Below are positions 12,126 through 24,071 of a stretch of 64,000 nucleotides of DNA, in pieces. The position numbers were made by a program, and so were the translations under genes. Numbering within the stretch: position 1 is the stretch's first letter; the number at the start of each line of letters is the position of its first letter. Below the pieces are notes generated by a model. That model did not search any database, had not been told where the DNA came from, and was given only the letters and a program-made list of their open reading frames with translations. Source of the DNA: Coffea arabica (Eukaryota; Streptophyta; Magnoliopsida; Gentianales; Rubiaceae); NCBI RefSeq assembly GCF_036785885.1, contig NC_092323.1:13462501-13526500 (forward strand). The letters run 5' to 3'.

Positions 12126-12659
12126 TTGGAAGAATAAATTCTTCTGTTCACTTTGTCCGGCTCTTTGGAGTTACCTCCATTTTCGCTCCTGCATAATTTT
12201 CTTTTCTTTTTCTTTTTTGAAAAAAAAAAGTTAGTTTGGCATTTTCTTCACAAAATCCTTCTTAATTTTTCCTAAAATTATCAAATTTAAAGATTAAATT
12301 CTTACTAAAATGGAAAGGAGAAGGAGAATTTTGTTCAAATTTAAGGATTAGATACTCTACAAGCTTTAATTCCTCTTTCTTCAGCCAAAAGAGAAAAAGA
12401 TAGGCAAGAAATAGAAATCAAAAAATAGAGAAAAAATAGAAAAATGAAATGATAGAATTAGTTATGTATTAGTTAAATGGATTTTAATGGACAATTGGAT
12501 CTCTATTATCCATTTGGATCCAATCCACATACACCATTTATTTTATGGATTTAAAAGGATTGAATCATTGAATCCATGATCCATTTATATGAAATCAATT
12601 ATGATCCATATATCCATTTTTTATACCTCTACGAGTAATCATTTAGTTCTCTATATTTA

Positions 12660-13667
12660 TCATTCAATGTCCTTGTCACAATATTTTTTAGTAATTCACA
12701 TCCACATTTTCGCGACAATTATGCAAATGATTTTTTAAGTTTCATTATCATTTTGTCTTAAGTCGATGCAAGCAATATTTGCCTTTCTCGTGATAAAAAG
12801 TCATAAGTTGCAACCAAAAATGAAGAGAAACGAAAAGGAAAGCTTAACATGGACCCTATTCAACTAATTTCTTCTCTTGAACTACATTGTTAGATTTAGG
12901 CCTTATTTGATAATTCAATTTAACATTTAAATCTAATGAGTTAAGATCTTAACATATTCAAATGCATTTAATAATTAAGAGTAAAATATCTGAGTTAATT
13001 AAGTGGCACTGAATTTTTTAGACAAAACTCGCTTCAAAAAATAAATGATAAGTTATTCACTTATCACTTAATGTGATGATATACAGTCAAATGTATCAAA
13101 TTTGATGCTTAACAATTCAGTAAATCAATGAATTCATATTTCAAATTTTAGATTTTAATTTTTAAATTTCAATTTTATCAAATACACCCTTAGAATCTGC
13201 AGCAGCAAACACACAAAATCGCAGAAAGTAAAAGAAAGGAGAAAACATAGTGCCTACGAAGCTAGTATTAACATTTGAGACAGTCAGGCCACAAGGCAGC
13301 TGCCTATTGGAATATAGATCAGTCCATATCTATAAATTCGTTCACCAAGATTTGGCTTTGCAGCCAAGTAACACCAAGAATACCAAAAAGATTTATTTTT
13401 AAATCTTTATGTAACCTTTGCACTATACAGTAGTTCTATGTAATTCGTGTTTTAAGTGATGAACAAGTAGGCAAGAAATAATTTTCAGAGTGCTTATCAA
13501 TGATAGCGAGAGAACATATAAACTACAACAAACTAAACATGTAAGCCTTGAAATTGATGCAAGTAATGGAGAGATCCTCATTAAACAGTACGTACTAGCT
13601 TTCTCTTTTGTTACTTTTTGCAAATGCTGTTTTCTTTAAGCAGGATGACTTAGCAGAACCATTCACC
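12660..13667 (+). repeat. U1: first copy of the block repeated around the C2 genes
   Basis: U1 is the most diverged of four related blocks. It shares with U2, U3 and U4 the ordered landmarks GCTTAA(C/T)ATGGACC, CTAATTTCTTCTCT, CTAGTATTAA, TTGAGACAGTC, TTGGAATATAGATCAG, AAGATTTGGCTTT, AAGTGATGAACAAGT, CAGTGATAGCGAGAGAAC and GGAGAGATCCTCAT. A 291-bp MITE (12899-13189) splits it. Indels between copies are often not multiples of three, so I treat it as non-coding. It ends just before the CACTA element that separates it from C2 gene 1. Confidence 0.8.
12899..13189. mobile_element. Tourist/Harbinger-like MITE, 291 bp, TTA target duplication
   Basis: The left tip is GGCCTTATTTGATAATTCAA and the reverse complement of the right tip is GGGTGTATTTGATAAAATTG. 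The copies of TTA at 12896-12898 and 13190-13192 are the target duplication, which points to PIF/Harbinger. The other U blocks lack this insert at the corresponding place (after CTGCATTGCTAGA in U2), so they show the empty site. No ORF. Confidence 0.8.
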
Positions 13668-15113
13668 TAACACTACAGGAAAGTAGGCTTTTTGTGACGT
13701 TTTCGCTGCGGCACAAGGAGAAAATGCAGCTAATAAACTGCACATTTCAAATTTTGTGGCAAAGTTGACAAAGGCGCATAATTTTTGTGGTAACATGACG
13801 TAGTTTTAATGAATCTAGAAAAAGGTATTAAAAAAAAAGGGGAAACCGGCTTTCACTTCCAATGTCTCCATTCTCTGCTAATTTCAAATCTCCCACACTT
13901 CTTTCTTCCAAATTCTAAATTCTGATTCCGAATTCCCAATGAACTTATCTCGCTTTCTCTCTCTCTCTCTCTCTCTCAAATGGTCAAACCTAATTCCACC
14001 TCCTCCATTTTCCTCCGAATACGGCCAACGAATATGCGGCAACCACCTTCATCTTTGAGATACAAAGGAATTCCAGAAGAATAGACAGATTGATTGCTAA
14101 TTGGTTTCGACGCCTGAAGCTAGGGTTTTAACACGAGGAAGATAGACCTCCTCCATTTTTATTCTCAGCAGTTGAAATCGATTCCCAATTGCAGTGCTTC
14201 TCCATGTAATTTTGATCATCGGTGAACTAATTGTAGCTTTGAGAGAACTTACCTAACAATTTTGCTAGCTATTCTGGTTCAAAAGCAAGGTAACTAAGCT
14301 CAATTCCTTTGCAATTTTTTTTCACTTTATTCATTTATTTTATGGTAAAATCAGAGAATTTATTACATGCCCTTAGTGCTCGGGAGTTTATAGACTTTTG
14401 TGGTTATTTTTATGTATTTTTTGTAATTCTTTAGAATATTTAATGTGACTTAAGGGGAGATAATATGAGTTTACTCTCGTTTTAAAGAGTCCAGCCCATA
14501 TTGCAAATGGAAATGAAATCGCCTGAGAAACTCAATACAGTCGTTGTCTTGAAACAACCAGATAGCAGCCGTTGGCAGAAGGTACATTTGAAGCTTAAGT
14601 GCACTCCATCCTCTGGTTTATATATTTGTCCGATTATCATGCTACTGATATTAGGTGTTATTTGTAATTCTGTCATAAATGCTTGTAAACAAATCTCCCT
14701 GTTCTTGGAGACTGGGATCACACAAATAGTTTAGGAGAAATCCCAACTTTGGAGCATAATCATTTCAAGAAAGTGGAAAATGGCAATCAAGTATTGCTGT
14801 TTTAGACCAAGTAATTCCTGATTTAATCCTTAAAAATGGTTACAAGGCATTCAAACTACTTAAAAATGCACTTGCTTATGGTAGCAAGAATTTTTGCTTC
14901 ACACTATGACATGGTATGATAATATTGTAACACAAAATTGTTAAGCATGATTGCCTCTACGGGTATAATAGTAGGCCCACCTTCTCTCATTATTAGCTTG
15001 GTGTTTGTGTTATTTACATAACTTCTATCAGGACCGACACTAATTATAACCATTCTATCTTGCAGTCACCCAGGAGAGATTGTTGTTGTAGAGTTTTGCC
15101 ATCTAAAAAGAGC

Positions 15114-15116
<3 letters not shown>

Positions 15117-15161
<45 letters not shown>
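15117..15161. repeat. (TA)n microsatellite inside the CACTA element
   Basis: About 22 uninterrupted TA repeats, probably polymorphic in length. Confidence 0.92.
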
Positions 15162-15163
<2 letters not shown>

Positions 15164-16301
15164 GGGTAGGCAAATGCAGAACAGATGAGGTGTAGTAGAA
15201 GCAGCATGCAAGAAATTCAGCTAGGCATCTATTCTCTTTTCGTTTTCCTTTAATTTCAGTGGACATTGTTGCTGGAATTCGATTGCGATTGAGTGGTGAG
15301 AATTGATAGAGTTGAAAGTATTGGATTTAGGCTGGAAATCAGAATTAAGGTGCTTTCTAAAAGAACCGTAGGATCCTCAAATTGGGATTATTGGTTGCAT
15401 ACTTTCTCATTTCTTAAATTTTTGGAATACACTGGATATATAACTGCATTATAAATATTCAGTTATTCAATGATGGGCCAACTAGGTACCATCAGCAATA
15501 TAGTCATAAAACAGAACATGTATGTATAAGCTATCAAATCTATGCTAATATATGAAACTTAGTTTAGGATGTTAACGTTGTTACTAAACAAATCACTGAC
15601 TGGAGAATTGAAAAGAATGCTGCCAATGTTAAAGTGAGCTACACAATTTCTACAATAAGCCTTGGAGTTCAATAGCTTTATGGAATTCAGTAATCATGCA
15701 GTTTTTAGTCATGTGTAAAATTATGATATATGGATTCAAGTCATGCAAAATAGAGGATGGAAAATGCTTTTAATGGTATTGTTAATTATTCTTTTATCGT
15801 TCTTTTTTTTTTTCTGAATATGTTTGTGTGAAATGTAAATTCTTTTAGCTTTCTCAGGTCCAATGACAAGTTAAATTGCTAACTTTCTTGGCCACTGAAT
15901 GGACTTTCATGGCAGGTTAGGTATCAACTCATCCATGTATTGGCTCATCTGTAGTTAAGTGGCCCACTGAATGGTAGCTAACTATTTGGTTAAGGATGGT
16001 TGAATACGAAATAGTAGCTAATTTAATTTTTGCCAATTGAGTGCAATTCTGTGTTCACTGAGTCATTGACAAATTTCGCCATTTCCTCCTTGGCTTCAAC
16101 ATACCATTTAATAATTGGTGTTCTTGGTATTTAGTAAAATTCAGTTTCATTTTAAAAGAAAATTCCTTATTTACCAAATATTACTACCTGTAGCAACTTT
16201 GGTTAATTCTTTTTGTAAGAGTTACCAGTTTCTTATATGTGTGTGTTAATTCTGCCCAGATTAATACATGCAATGGCTTCTAGTTGGCTATTTCCCAAAT
16301 A

Positions 16302-16900
16302 AGCTTATAAACCCAAGCTGCGGACTGAAGACTGGACTGGTTGGTTGGTTACCCCATCTCCAACGATGCAGTTATTACTAGTTAGACCCATATTATTGCT
16401 CGTTGGCATTAATTTCATGTCATTCCCCATATTATTGATGCCCATGATACCACCACCAAGCTGATTTGACATCATCATTTCATGTATGATTTTTTGAACA
16501 GAACTCTGGGAATCATTTGCATCTGTGTCACTGGAAAATGTTGGCTGTTGCATTGCAATGTTCGGTGAACTAGCAGAATTCATGTGTGTTCCGGTCGGTA
16601 AGCCACCAAGTGAAGTCTGTGGAGGATTGTTAGATGATGATGCTTTTGGAGACTGGAAAGGATAAGGATTGAGTTGCGGTTGTAGTAAGGTACTCAAGGA
16701 ACACTTGGAGATGGCATCTGAACACCATTTCCTCCATAAGGACAGTTTGCACTACTCTTCGGGTTTTTGCTGTCTCAAGTTCATTGAGTTTTGATGACGC
16801 AGCCCACATATATATGGCACTAGTAAAGGAAGTTGCAGGAGCCGAATTCAGTGGATTGTTTACATTTGCCATGCCATTTCTGGAAGGAAGTTGCAATTAT
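16302..16900 (-). pseudogene. SEUSS-like transcriptional co-regulator fragment inside the CACTA element
   Basis: On the minus strand, two overlapping frames match the C-terminal glutamine- and asparagine-rich part of SEUSS/SEUSS-like (LIM-domain-binding, LUG partner) proteins. The segments are GMANVNNPLNSAPATSF, then, after a frame change near 16.8-16.7 kb, LNPYPFQSPKASSSNNPPQT, SPNIAMQQPTFSSDTDAND, SQSSVQKIIHEMMM and a terminal GLTSNNCIVGDGVTN. SEUSS proteins work with LEUNIG in transcription repression. Only about one exon's worth is present. The LIM-binding core is absent and the frame is broken. It lies wholly between the CACTA ends, so it was most likely captured by the transposon and is not a resident gene. 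Confidence 0.8.
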
Positions 16901-17468
16901 TATGAAAATTGTTTCAATGTGGCCTAATCATATTGAAACGTGATGACTTTTGCAAAATTGGTTGGAATTAGGAACTACTTGTACCTTTTAGAATTAGGTT
17001 ATAATGATGAATTTGGAAATTTGCAATGATTGTTTCCATTTAGATAGTGAATTGAATTAACACTTGAAAGGGGAATGTACTACAAGCATGGAAAATAATT
17101 CATAAAAATATGCAAAAAGTGTAAATCACTTCAGTGCATCTGTTTATTGAAGGAGACTATTTGTGATGCAATTTTTGTGTCGCATGATTTGCCGCGCAAT
17201 TTTTGTTCTGCTTGCATATTTTGTGGCACTAATATGTGTCGCTAATTGTGCGGCAAATACTTGCGACACATTTAAAATAAAGTGTCGTTTTCTTTTGTAA
17301 CGGCTACTTTTGAAGCACAAAGGACTTGCGTTGCAAAAGCGTCGCAAATACTTTTTTGCGGCGATTTTTGGACTTTTTGCAGCACATTCTTGGCGTCGCA
17401 ACAAGCCAAATTTCTTGTAGCTAATCTAAATTAATTAAGCACCTTATTAGTGCTTTACAACCCCTAAT

Positions 17469-18077
17469 CTACAAGGCTTCCAGAGCAAATCCAAGTGCAA
17501 ACAAGTCATAATCAAGAGATTGACATCCACCTTCTTTGCAACCACATGAATAATCCCACCTCCTCCTCCTCAACCTGTCATTATTTTGACTCCATTCGTT
17601 AGTCATCTCTGGAACTCCAATTTTCACCTTTACCTGCACTGAGGGGGGCATGACATCTTGATGCAAGCGTGGATTCTTTGAATTCATCCTAACCCATGTC
17701 TCGACTTCCATGTTTGGTGATTCGAAACCATTTTCCAATGGAATTTCAGCTCTCCCCATGATTTTTGATCCACCAGTAAGTCTTTCAAGAACTGACTTAA
17801 TGCTTCTCAACTCAAAGACAATACTGCCTTGCCTTAATGAGTTGATGGCATCTTCAGTTCCTAGGCACTCTAATGAAAAGAATTCATCCCAAAACAAATC
17901 AGATTCGGATGAGATTTTTTTGCTATTGAGTTGGACTCTTCTTGTGTTGTTTCCTGCTGGAAGATAGCATCTGACAAACAAGTCTCCTGAAGACTTGAAC
18001 TCCATATTTTTGGCTCTTATGATGCTTACTTCACACACAAGACTTGAGAGACATTGAGAAGAAGCATCCATTTTCAT
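17469..18077 (-). CDS. C2-domain protein, copy 1, intronless, 202 aa
   Basis: This is a single frame ending TAG/TGA-free up to FALGFALEAL. Residues about 10-165 fit a C2 (CaLB) fold: CEVSIIRAKNMEFKSSGDLFVRCYL for strands 1-2, VQLNSKKI, then SDLFWDEFFSLECLG (the usual NPxWNE-like position), VFELRS, and MGRAEIPLENGFES. C2 domains bind membranes, often with calcium, but several calcium-site aspartates are not obvious here. A Cys-rich tail (YSCGCKEGGC) follows. The start may be the first ATG (18077) or the second, which begins MDASSQCLSS and matches the start of copy 2. A TATAAATAG box lies about 95 bp upstream. It is about 80% similar to the gene at 37396-37983 and belongs to the same tandem array. 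Confidence 0.88.
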   Translation of the reverse strand: MKMDASSQCLSSLVCEVSIIRAKNMEFKSSGDLFVRCYLPAGNNTRRVQLNSKKISSESDLFWDEFFSLECLGTEDAINSLRQGSIVFELRSIKSVLERLTGGSKIMGRAEIPLENGFESPNMEVETWVRMNSKNPRLHQDVMPPSVQVKVKIGVPEMTNEWSQNNDRLRRRRWDYSCGCKEGGCQSLDYDLFALGFALEAL

Positions 18078-18168
18078 TGTGAGTAGTGTATGAGAGGGGC
18101 AGAGACTGGGTCAGACGATAATAATTAAGGAGTGATGTTTTGATGAAGAGAAGCTTTGGTTCGGTGAA

Positions 18169-18177
18169 CTATTTATA
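18169..18177 (-). promoter_or_regulatory. TATA box of C2 gene 1
   Basis: TATAAATAG on the minus strand, about 95 bp before the start codon. The same motif stands at the same distance before C2 gene 2, which supports function. Confidence 0.7.
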
Positions 18178-19226
18178 GCTCCCATCATGCATGAACTTCA
18201 TTTCATTGTTGGGAGAGGAGAAGGAAGGTGGCATAACTTTTTCCTTTTTTTTTTTTGTTAAATGTGGTATAAATTTTTTTTTTATGAAATTACAACTTGC
18301 TTATCCTCAATAATCGAGAAAGATAGCCACAGGCCCAATAAGATTTAGTTGCAACAAGCAATATGAAGAAATTTGGTGTGTTATTATATGGCATCAAGCG
18401 AATCTACTCGTGATTTTGTGAAAGATTACCTGTTGGATAAAATATAAGCTCTTCAGATTCTTGAAAGGCTAATGTTTATCTCCTCCTATAAACGACTGTT
18501 GGATGAAGATTGAGTTAAAACACTTAGATAAATCAATTTAGTGGGTTGATCACTTGACCATTCAGATTTCAGTCCATGCATTAAACATATAAAATATCCA
18601 CTTTTTCATGGGATTATTTTTCAAAAAAACAAAAAACAAAAAAACATTCATGGTTCGTTGCTTGCTTTCCTATCTCCAGTAGTTACTGTGGTACACGACA
18701 CACATGTCCCCTGGTAATTGGATCTCGTTTAATTGTTTGATTCTCGCACCTTAATCTTATTGCTTTCCTCAGTACATCGGAAATGACTGAAGGGATTAAA
18801 AATTAAAGCAAGCATTCCTCTTGAGCACTTTTCTCTCTCTCTTTTCTTTTGATCTCAAGATCATAATAGCTAGATTGACAGGATATACCATGATCGTTCA
18901 AAGCAGGAGTTCACTGTAAATAAATTAATTAATTGCAGAGAAGAGAAGAATCAGATTAAGAAACTAAGGGGAGTGGGGGGGATCTTTGTCGAGGAACGAG
19001 AATTTTGATTTCTTGTTAAAGCACTTGACCTGGGCTGAATATTTTGTTTTCTACTTGCTACGTGACAGAATTAGTTAAATTTCACTTAGACCCTTCAACA
19101 ATAGACATACTTTTACTTTGGTCCTTTAATTTTATTGTTTAGACACTTTTTTCCCAAGAGAATATTAGCTATATGCCATTGTAATTTCAAAGCTTACTTT
19201 AATACACATTGCCCACATACCATGGA

Positions 19227-19264
<38 letters not shown>

Positions 19265-19859
19265 ACACATAGAGGTTTCTTGTGATACATTTTTTTATAT
19301 ATAAAATAAGTCAAATTTGAAGACAATTAAAAAAATGCAAAAAAAAAAAGGAAAATTCTTGAGATAAGAAAATTGCCATTAGCACTAATAGTCTCCAATA
19401 ATTAGCAATTAGTAAACCACTTAGTACACTAGGGGACAAAGAAAGAGGTTTAAAATAAAATAAAAAAAAAGTCACTTCGAAACTCTAGCAAACGTCGTGA
19501 ATCCTATCTTTCCTATTGTCGAACATATGTTCTGCTAGATGTAATGATCAAAATGTTATTGCTGCTTACAAGATTAGTTTATAATCTATTTTCAAATATT
19601 TATGCTCTGCTGAATATGTTGCACTCCCCATCCTTTGTAGTTTGTGCAATTTCAATGTATCTACAAAAATCGATTAACCCCTGTCAGACTTACTTCCATT
19701 GTGCCTATCACACCATTTTGTTGCAATTCTCCCAAGTACTTTGCACAATTAGGATGCTTCAATCAAAGTTATTTCATACTTCTTTCTCAATCCCTTTACC
19801 ACCATCACACTTCCTCCATGGCCCTTGTCACACACACACACATATACATATATATATAT
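18178..19859. other. Upstream region of C2 gene 1
   Basis: Much of this stretch aligns with the region upstream of C2 gene 2 (38.08-39.02 kb), for example AAGCTCTTCAGATTCTTGAAAGGCTA and TAGTTACTGTGGTACACGACAC, so the promoter was duplicated with the gene. It also holds TA repeats at 19227-19252 and 19845-19862. No coding exon is supported. Confidence 0.65.
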
Positions 19860-21095
19860 ATACAGGTAATTTCATCCGTATTTCACGACAATTATGTGAA
19901 TAACTTTTTTGAAGTTTCTAACTCGATGCAAGTTTCTAAGGATAAAAATCCAAAATTGTGACCAAGAAAGAAGAGAAACAAGAAGGAAAGCTTAATATGG
20001 ACCGCATGTTAACTAATTTCTTCTCTAGAGCTGCATTGCTAGAACTGGAATTTGCTGTAGCACCACATAAAATCACGGAAAGGCAAAATAATAGTAGTAC
20101 TTTTTGTGATGTGATATTAATTTTGAAAAATTACTTAAAATAATATTATAGTATTTTTTTATGATATGATGTATGTAAAATTAAAAGATAGTTGAAAAAT
20201 TGTGTTTATAATACAAGTAAGATGATATTTGTAATTTTTTTTCTCAAAATATACTGTCCAAACGGACCAACAAACTAGTGCCTCCGAACCTAGTATTAAG
20301 ATTTGAGACAGTCGGGCCAAAAAGGAACTTATTGGAATATAGATCAGTGCATATCTACGACAGAGAATCGCGACAAACTACTTCACTAAGATTTGGCTTT
20401 ACAGCTAAACACCTACAGGAAACGGTAAAGTTTCCTTTTTTAATCTTTATATATGTACCCCCATTTGTACACTAGAATATATATAGTTCTATAGTTTGTC
20501 TTTTAAAGTGATGAACAAGTTGGCAGGAAATAATTTTCAGAGTGCTCATCAGTGATAGCGAGAGAACTTATAAAATAGGACAAATTGAACATGCAAGTCT
20601 TGAAAACAATGCCCAGTGGAGAGATCCTCATCCAGAAAAAGAATCAGTTTTATACGTTAAGCATTTCAACTGTGCCCAATATAATGCTTATCTGAACTAT
20701 ATATAAGCCTGAGATTAAAGGAATCCCACGTACAATTTAAGTATATTTTAGCTCAAAAAATTCAAGTATATGTTAATATGTAGGTTTTCCCTTTTGTTAA
20801 TTTTTGTAAATGCTGTGTTCATTCAGCTTAGAAACTCTTTCCTTCATATCAAATAAGAGTACTAATACTTCCCATTAAATCAGGAAAAAACTTTTAATTA
20901 ACTACTATATTGTACTGCAATGAATCCTTTATTTATTTATTTTTTTTTTGCAGCCAAGTTTGATTCACTTATCCTCTTGCTGGTTGTTGAGCCTACATCT
21001 CCAGAGCACTACTGATCTAGTTGTCGAGAATTTGAAACAAAATAATTATTGCAAGTCATTTTTTTTTCATTTTCTACCGAACAAAATGGAACTAT
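19860..21095 (+). repeat. U2: block nearly identical to U3
   Basis: From about 20044 to 21095 this block matches 35922-37037 at about 97-98% by eye, in the same orientation. The differences are scattered substitutions plus one insertion in U3 near 36.94-36.99 kb. U2 also aligns at lower identity with U1 and U4. It holds a short open frame (20278-20475) whose first part reads MPPNLVLRFETVGPKRNLLE. The related copies do not keep that frame, so I do not call a gene. Homology stops abruptly at ATGGAACTATAT, which marks the left edge of the 14.8-kb insert. Confidence 0.85.
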
Positions 21096-22987
21096 ATATC
21101 AAACGGCAGCCTTGAAAGTTATTATCAACACATATGTACTAAATGCGTGGAGGTGTGCCAAGAGAGCTCCTTTTTTTTTGTGATGTGGCAAAATATTATT
21201 GGACGATTTATGGTCGTCTTTGTACGTGAGGATTGCCCGTGTTTGTGCAAACAAAAATTCCGAATGGAAATGTTATTACTCTATTTTTCAAATGAATGCT
21301 GCATGCCTTCACTTTCCTTGCACCCGATTGGACCCCTTTAGCAGCATTTCTGTTTCGGTTTTTCCCATATGTGTTGGGACTTGATTGTCATCATTGTAAT
21401 AATTGAGCTTAGTTGACTATAAGGACAGTTATATTACAATTTTGCCATTCCATTATAATTTTCTTTTATCTTATCAAAATTGTTTCCATTTATCTTTCTT
21501 CTTCAATTTACCTTTCTTACACGTATAAAAATATAGATTCACAGACCAAACCACGTGCTCATTCCTGAATCATTCTCATTTACAACAATGTTATCTCATT
21601 TTTATTATTCTGACAACATGCACCAACTACATATTCAACCACCTTCATTAATTATTCCTGTTCTTATTTCAACCATCTTCATTAATTATTCCTGTTCTTA
21701 TACATTCATTTCGTTAAAATTTTTTTTTTCTAAATTTCTTCATTAACCATATAGTACTAAGGGCGAATGCCCGGTATCCACATCGGACGTGGTCGTCCTC
21801 CGCGTGGCGAGAGGGGATTGGTTTTCTGGTTATGTGGCGCGAAATGATTGGTCGTAAATTTTGCTTGTTGCACCTGATTTTTCCTCCTCTTCGTTCATCG
21901 TCCCGTCTTTCCTTCGACCTGTTTATCACTTTATTGCTACTGTGTTTCTCTGCAGGTGTTCGGTGGAGGTCATTAGCTTCCTCTCTACCCACTCAATCAG
22001 CCTCCTCTCTACCCACTCCAACCTGCTTCTTTCTGGCCACATATTGGTGTTGTTTCCACTCCAAAATTTGACTTGGTTCCACCTTATTTTTTCTCTCCTT
22101 CATTCGTCTTTCCTTCCACTTGTTCTTTGCTACTGTGTTCCTCTCTGCCCATTCCAACCCACTTCTTTTCGGGCAGATACTAGTGCTGTTTCCACTCTAA
22201 AATTACTGTGTCTTCTTTCGTAAGGTCTGCAATGCAGCTCTGTGGTGAGAGCAGGTGAGCTGCTCTTGCAAACAGTGATCCATGTCAAATCACACCCATC
22301 TCTCTTCGATTTTTTGTTGCTAAGGAAAGTTGCAGCTGATTTTCGTCGTCCTCCTTTTCCATGAACACCGCATGAACTTTTTTTTTTTTTTTTTTGCTTT
22401 ATGAGGATTGGTGAGGCGTTGGGCTCAAGAATAAACATCAGAATGTCTCGCCTTGGCCGTGTTCAGCATCGCCAACAAGAAAGCCCTATTTTCCTCTCTT
22501 GTCCTTCATTTTGTGATCCGACCTGATCGGCAACAACAAAATGAACCTTTCTTTCTTCCAAAGCTTCTTCAACTTTTTGGTTCTTTTTTTCCCAATTATT
22601 TACGAGTTTTGTTGTCCAATTTTTTTTCCTTTTTATGATGTTGTACTGTTGCAGGTGCAGATTTTGAAAATTTCCTCCACCATCCCCATGGGGTTTTGTA
22701 ATTTTTGCTTTCCCCTTTGAAGCTGGGTTCTAAATGGTTAGTTTCTAGCAAAAGGGTTATTTCTGCTGTTTTTTTTTCTCATAGTTGCTCTGTTTCTTTA
22801 CTTCATTTTTTTGGGATTTCTTCTTGAATTGCTTGACTTGAATGTTGATCAATCAAACAAGGCATAAATAAAGGGATTCAGAGAAGTTGCAGCACAAGAA
22901 CAAAAGAAATTCCAGTTTCCAATTCCTGTTGCTACTATCGAGAATATTCATCAAATAATAGGCTTGGTGAAGTTGGCTACGGCCGTG

Positions 22988-24071
22988 TTTCAAATCAAAC
23001 CATTTTGCATGATGGACCTCTGGATTCTTGGTTGAGATGGTGGTGTCGTTTGAAGGTCAATAACCAATCCCATGAATAAGGTATAATTTACAGTAAAGGT
23101 CTGTGACTTTTGCTGCCTTATAAAGAGAGGCTGCTTTGTTTATTCTAAAATTACTTGGACGAAACTTTGTATGAAAAATGAAGCTACTATATATATAGAC
23201 CAAATTATCAAAGTTGTCTATCAAAGTGCATTCATCTTATTTCTACTCTCGAAGTTGCAGACATAGAAGTTTTATGATAAACTGGTTCATTAATTTGCAT
23301 GCTACTTGTCTTATTTAAAAGATCCTCCTTTAAAGAAATTTTGAAAGTCAGTATCTACCAAAACCTTTTTCATATGCCTATGAACTAAATCTTAGAGTGG
23401 AGAACTGTAAATCTCTCTCCAAGCATTCTGTTTTTTATCAAGAAAAGTTTTTTCTTTTGGTTGAGTTAATGTATGTACTTTATAGAAATCATAGAAGTTC
23501 AAGTTAAAATATGTACTTAAAATTTTGTCATTTCAAATCAAACCATTTTGCATGATGGACCTCTGGATTCTTGGTTGAGATGGTGGTGTCGTTTGAAGGT
23601 CAATAACCAATCCCATGAATAAGGTATAATTTACAGTAAAGGTCTGTGACTTTTGCTGCCTTATAAAGAGAGGCTGCTTTGTTTATTCTAAAATTACTTG
23701 GACGAAACTTTGTATGAAAAATGAAGCTACTATATATAGACCAAATTATCAAAGTTGTCTATCAAAGTGCATTCATCTTATTTCTACTCTCGAAGTTGCA
23801 GACATAGAAGTTTTATGATAAACTGGTTCATTAATTTGCATGCTACTTGCCTTATTTAAAAGATCCTCCTTTAAAGAAATTTTGAAAGTCAGTATCTACC
23901 AAAACCTTTTTCATATGCCTATGAACTAAATCTTAGAGTGGAGAACTGTAAATCTCTCTCCAAGCATTCTGTTTTTTATCAAGAAAAGTTTTTTCTTTTG
24001 GTTGAGTTAATGTATGTACTTTATAGAAATCATAGAAGTTCAAGTTAAAATATGTACTTAAAATTTTGTCA
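22988..24071 (+). repeat. Near-perfect tandem duplication, units 543 and 541 bp
   Basis: Unit 1 is 22988-23530 and unit 2 is 23531-24071. I see only one 2-bp difference (a TA unit) and one substitution (CTTGTCTTA versus CTTGCCTTA). The pentamer TTTCA stands at the start of both units and just after the second (24072-24076), so the duplication probably arose through microhomology. Its near identity makes it very recent. Confidence 0.95.

Larger units (their letters stand above)
13671..17421. mobile_element. CACTA (CMC) transposon, non-autonomous, carrying host gene DNA
   Basis: The element opens CACTACAGGAAAGTAGGC and closes AAATTTCTTGTAG(C), the inverted CACTA terminus with its last bases changed. 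TAA precedes it (13668-13670) and follows it (17422-17424). The 3' flank of C2 gene 2 (37341-37360, CCATTAAGCTAATCTAAA) has a single TAA at the matching site and acts as an empty site. Subterminal zones carry repeated GCGGCA / TTGCGACAC-type motifs, as usual for this superfamily. There is no transposase. The interior holds genic-looking leader sequence (13.86-14.3 kb, with a CT repeat) and a SEUSS-like fragment (16.3-16.9 kb). Confidence 0.85.

Noticed and set aside
14501-14734. A 77-codon frame inside the CACTA element as a gene
   Set aside because: It has no recognisable domain, start context or splice partners, and a similar-sized frame exists on the other strand.
20278-20475. Frame in U2 (and its twin at 36156) as a protein-coding exon
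   Set aside because: It is open in the two near-identical copies only. U1 and U4 have frame-breaking indels in the aligned sequence.
21755-21780. A GGGCGAATGCCC hairpin as a minus-strand Helitron 3' end
   Set aside because: The hairpin is followed by TTAGTACTAT on the minus strand, and no CTRR|T end is present at the right distance.
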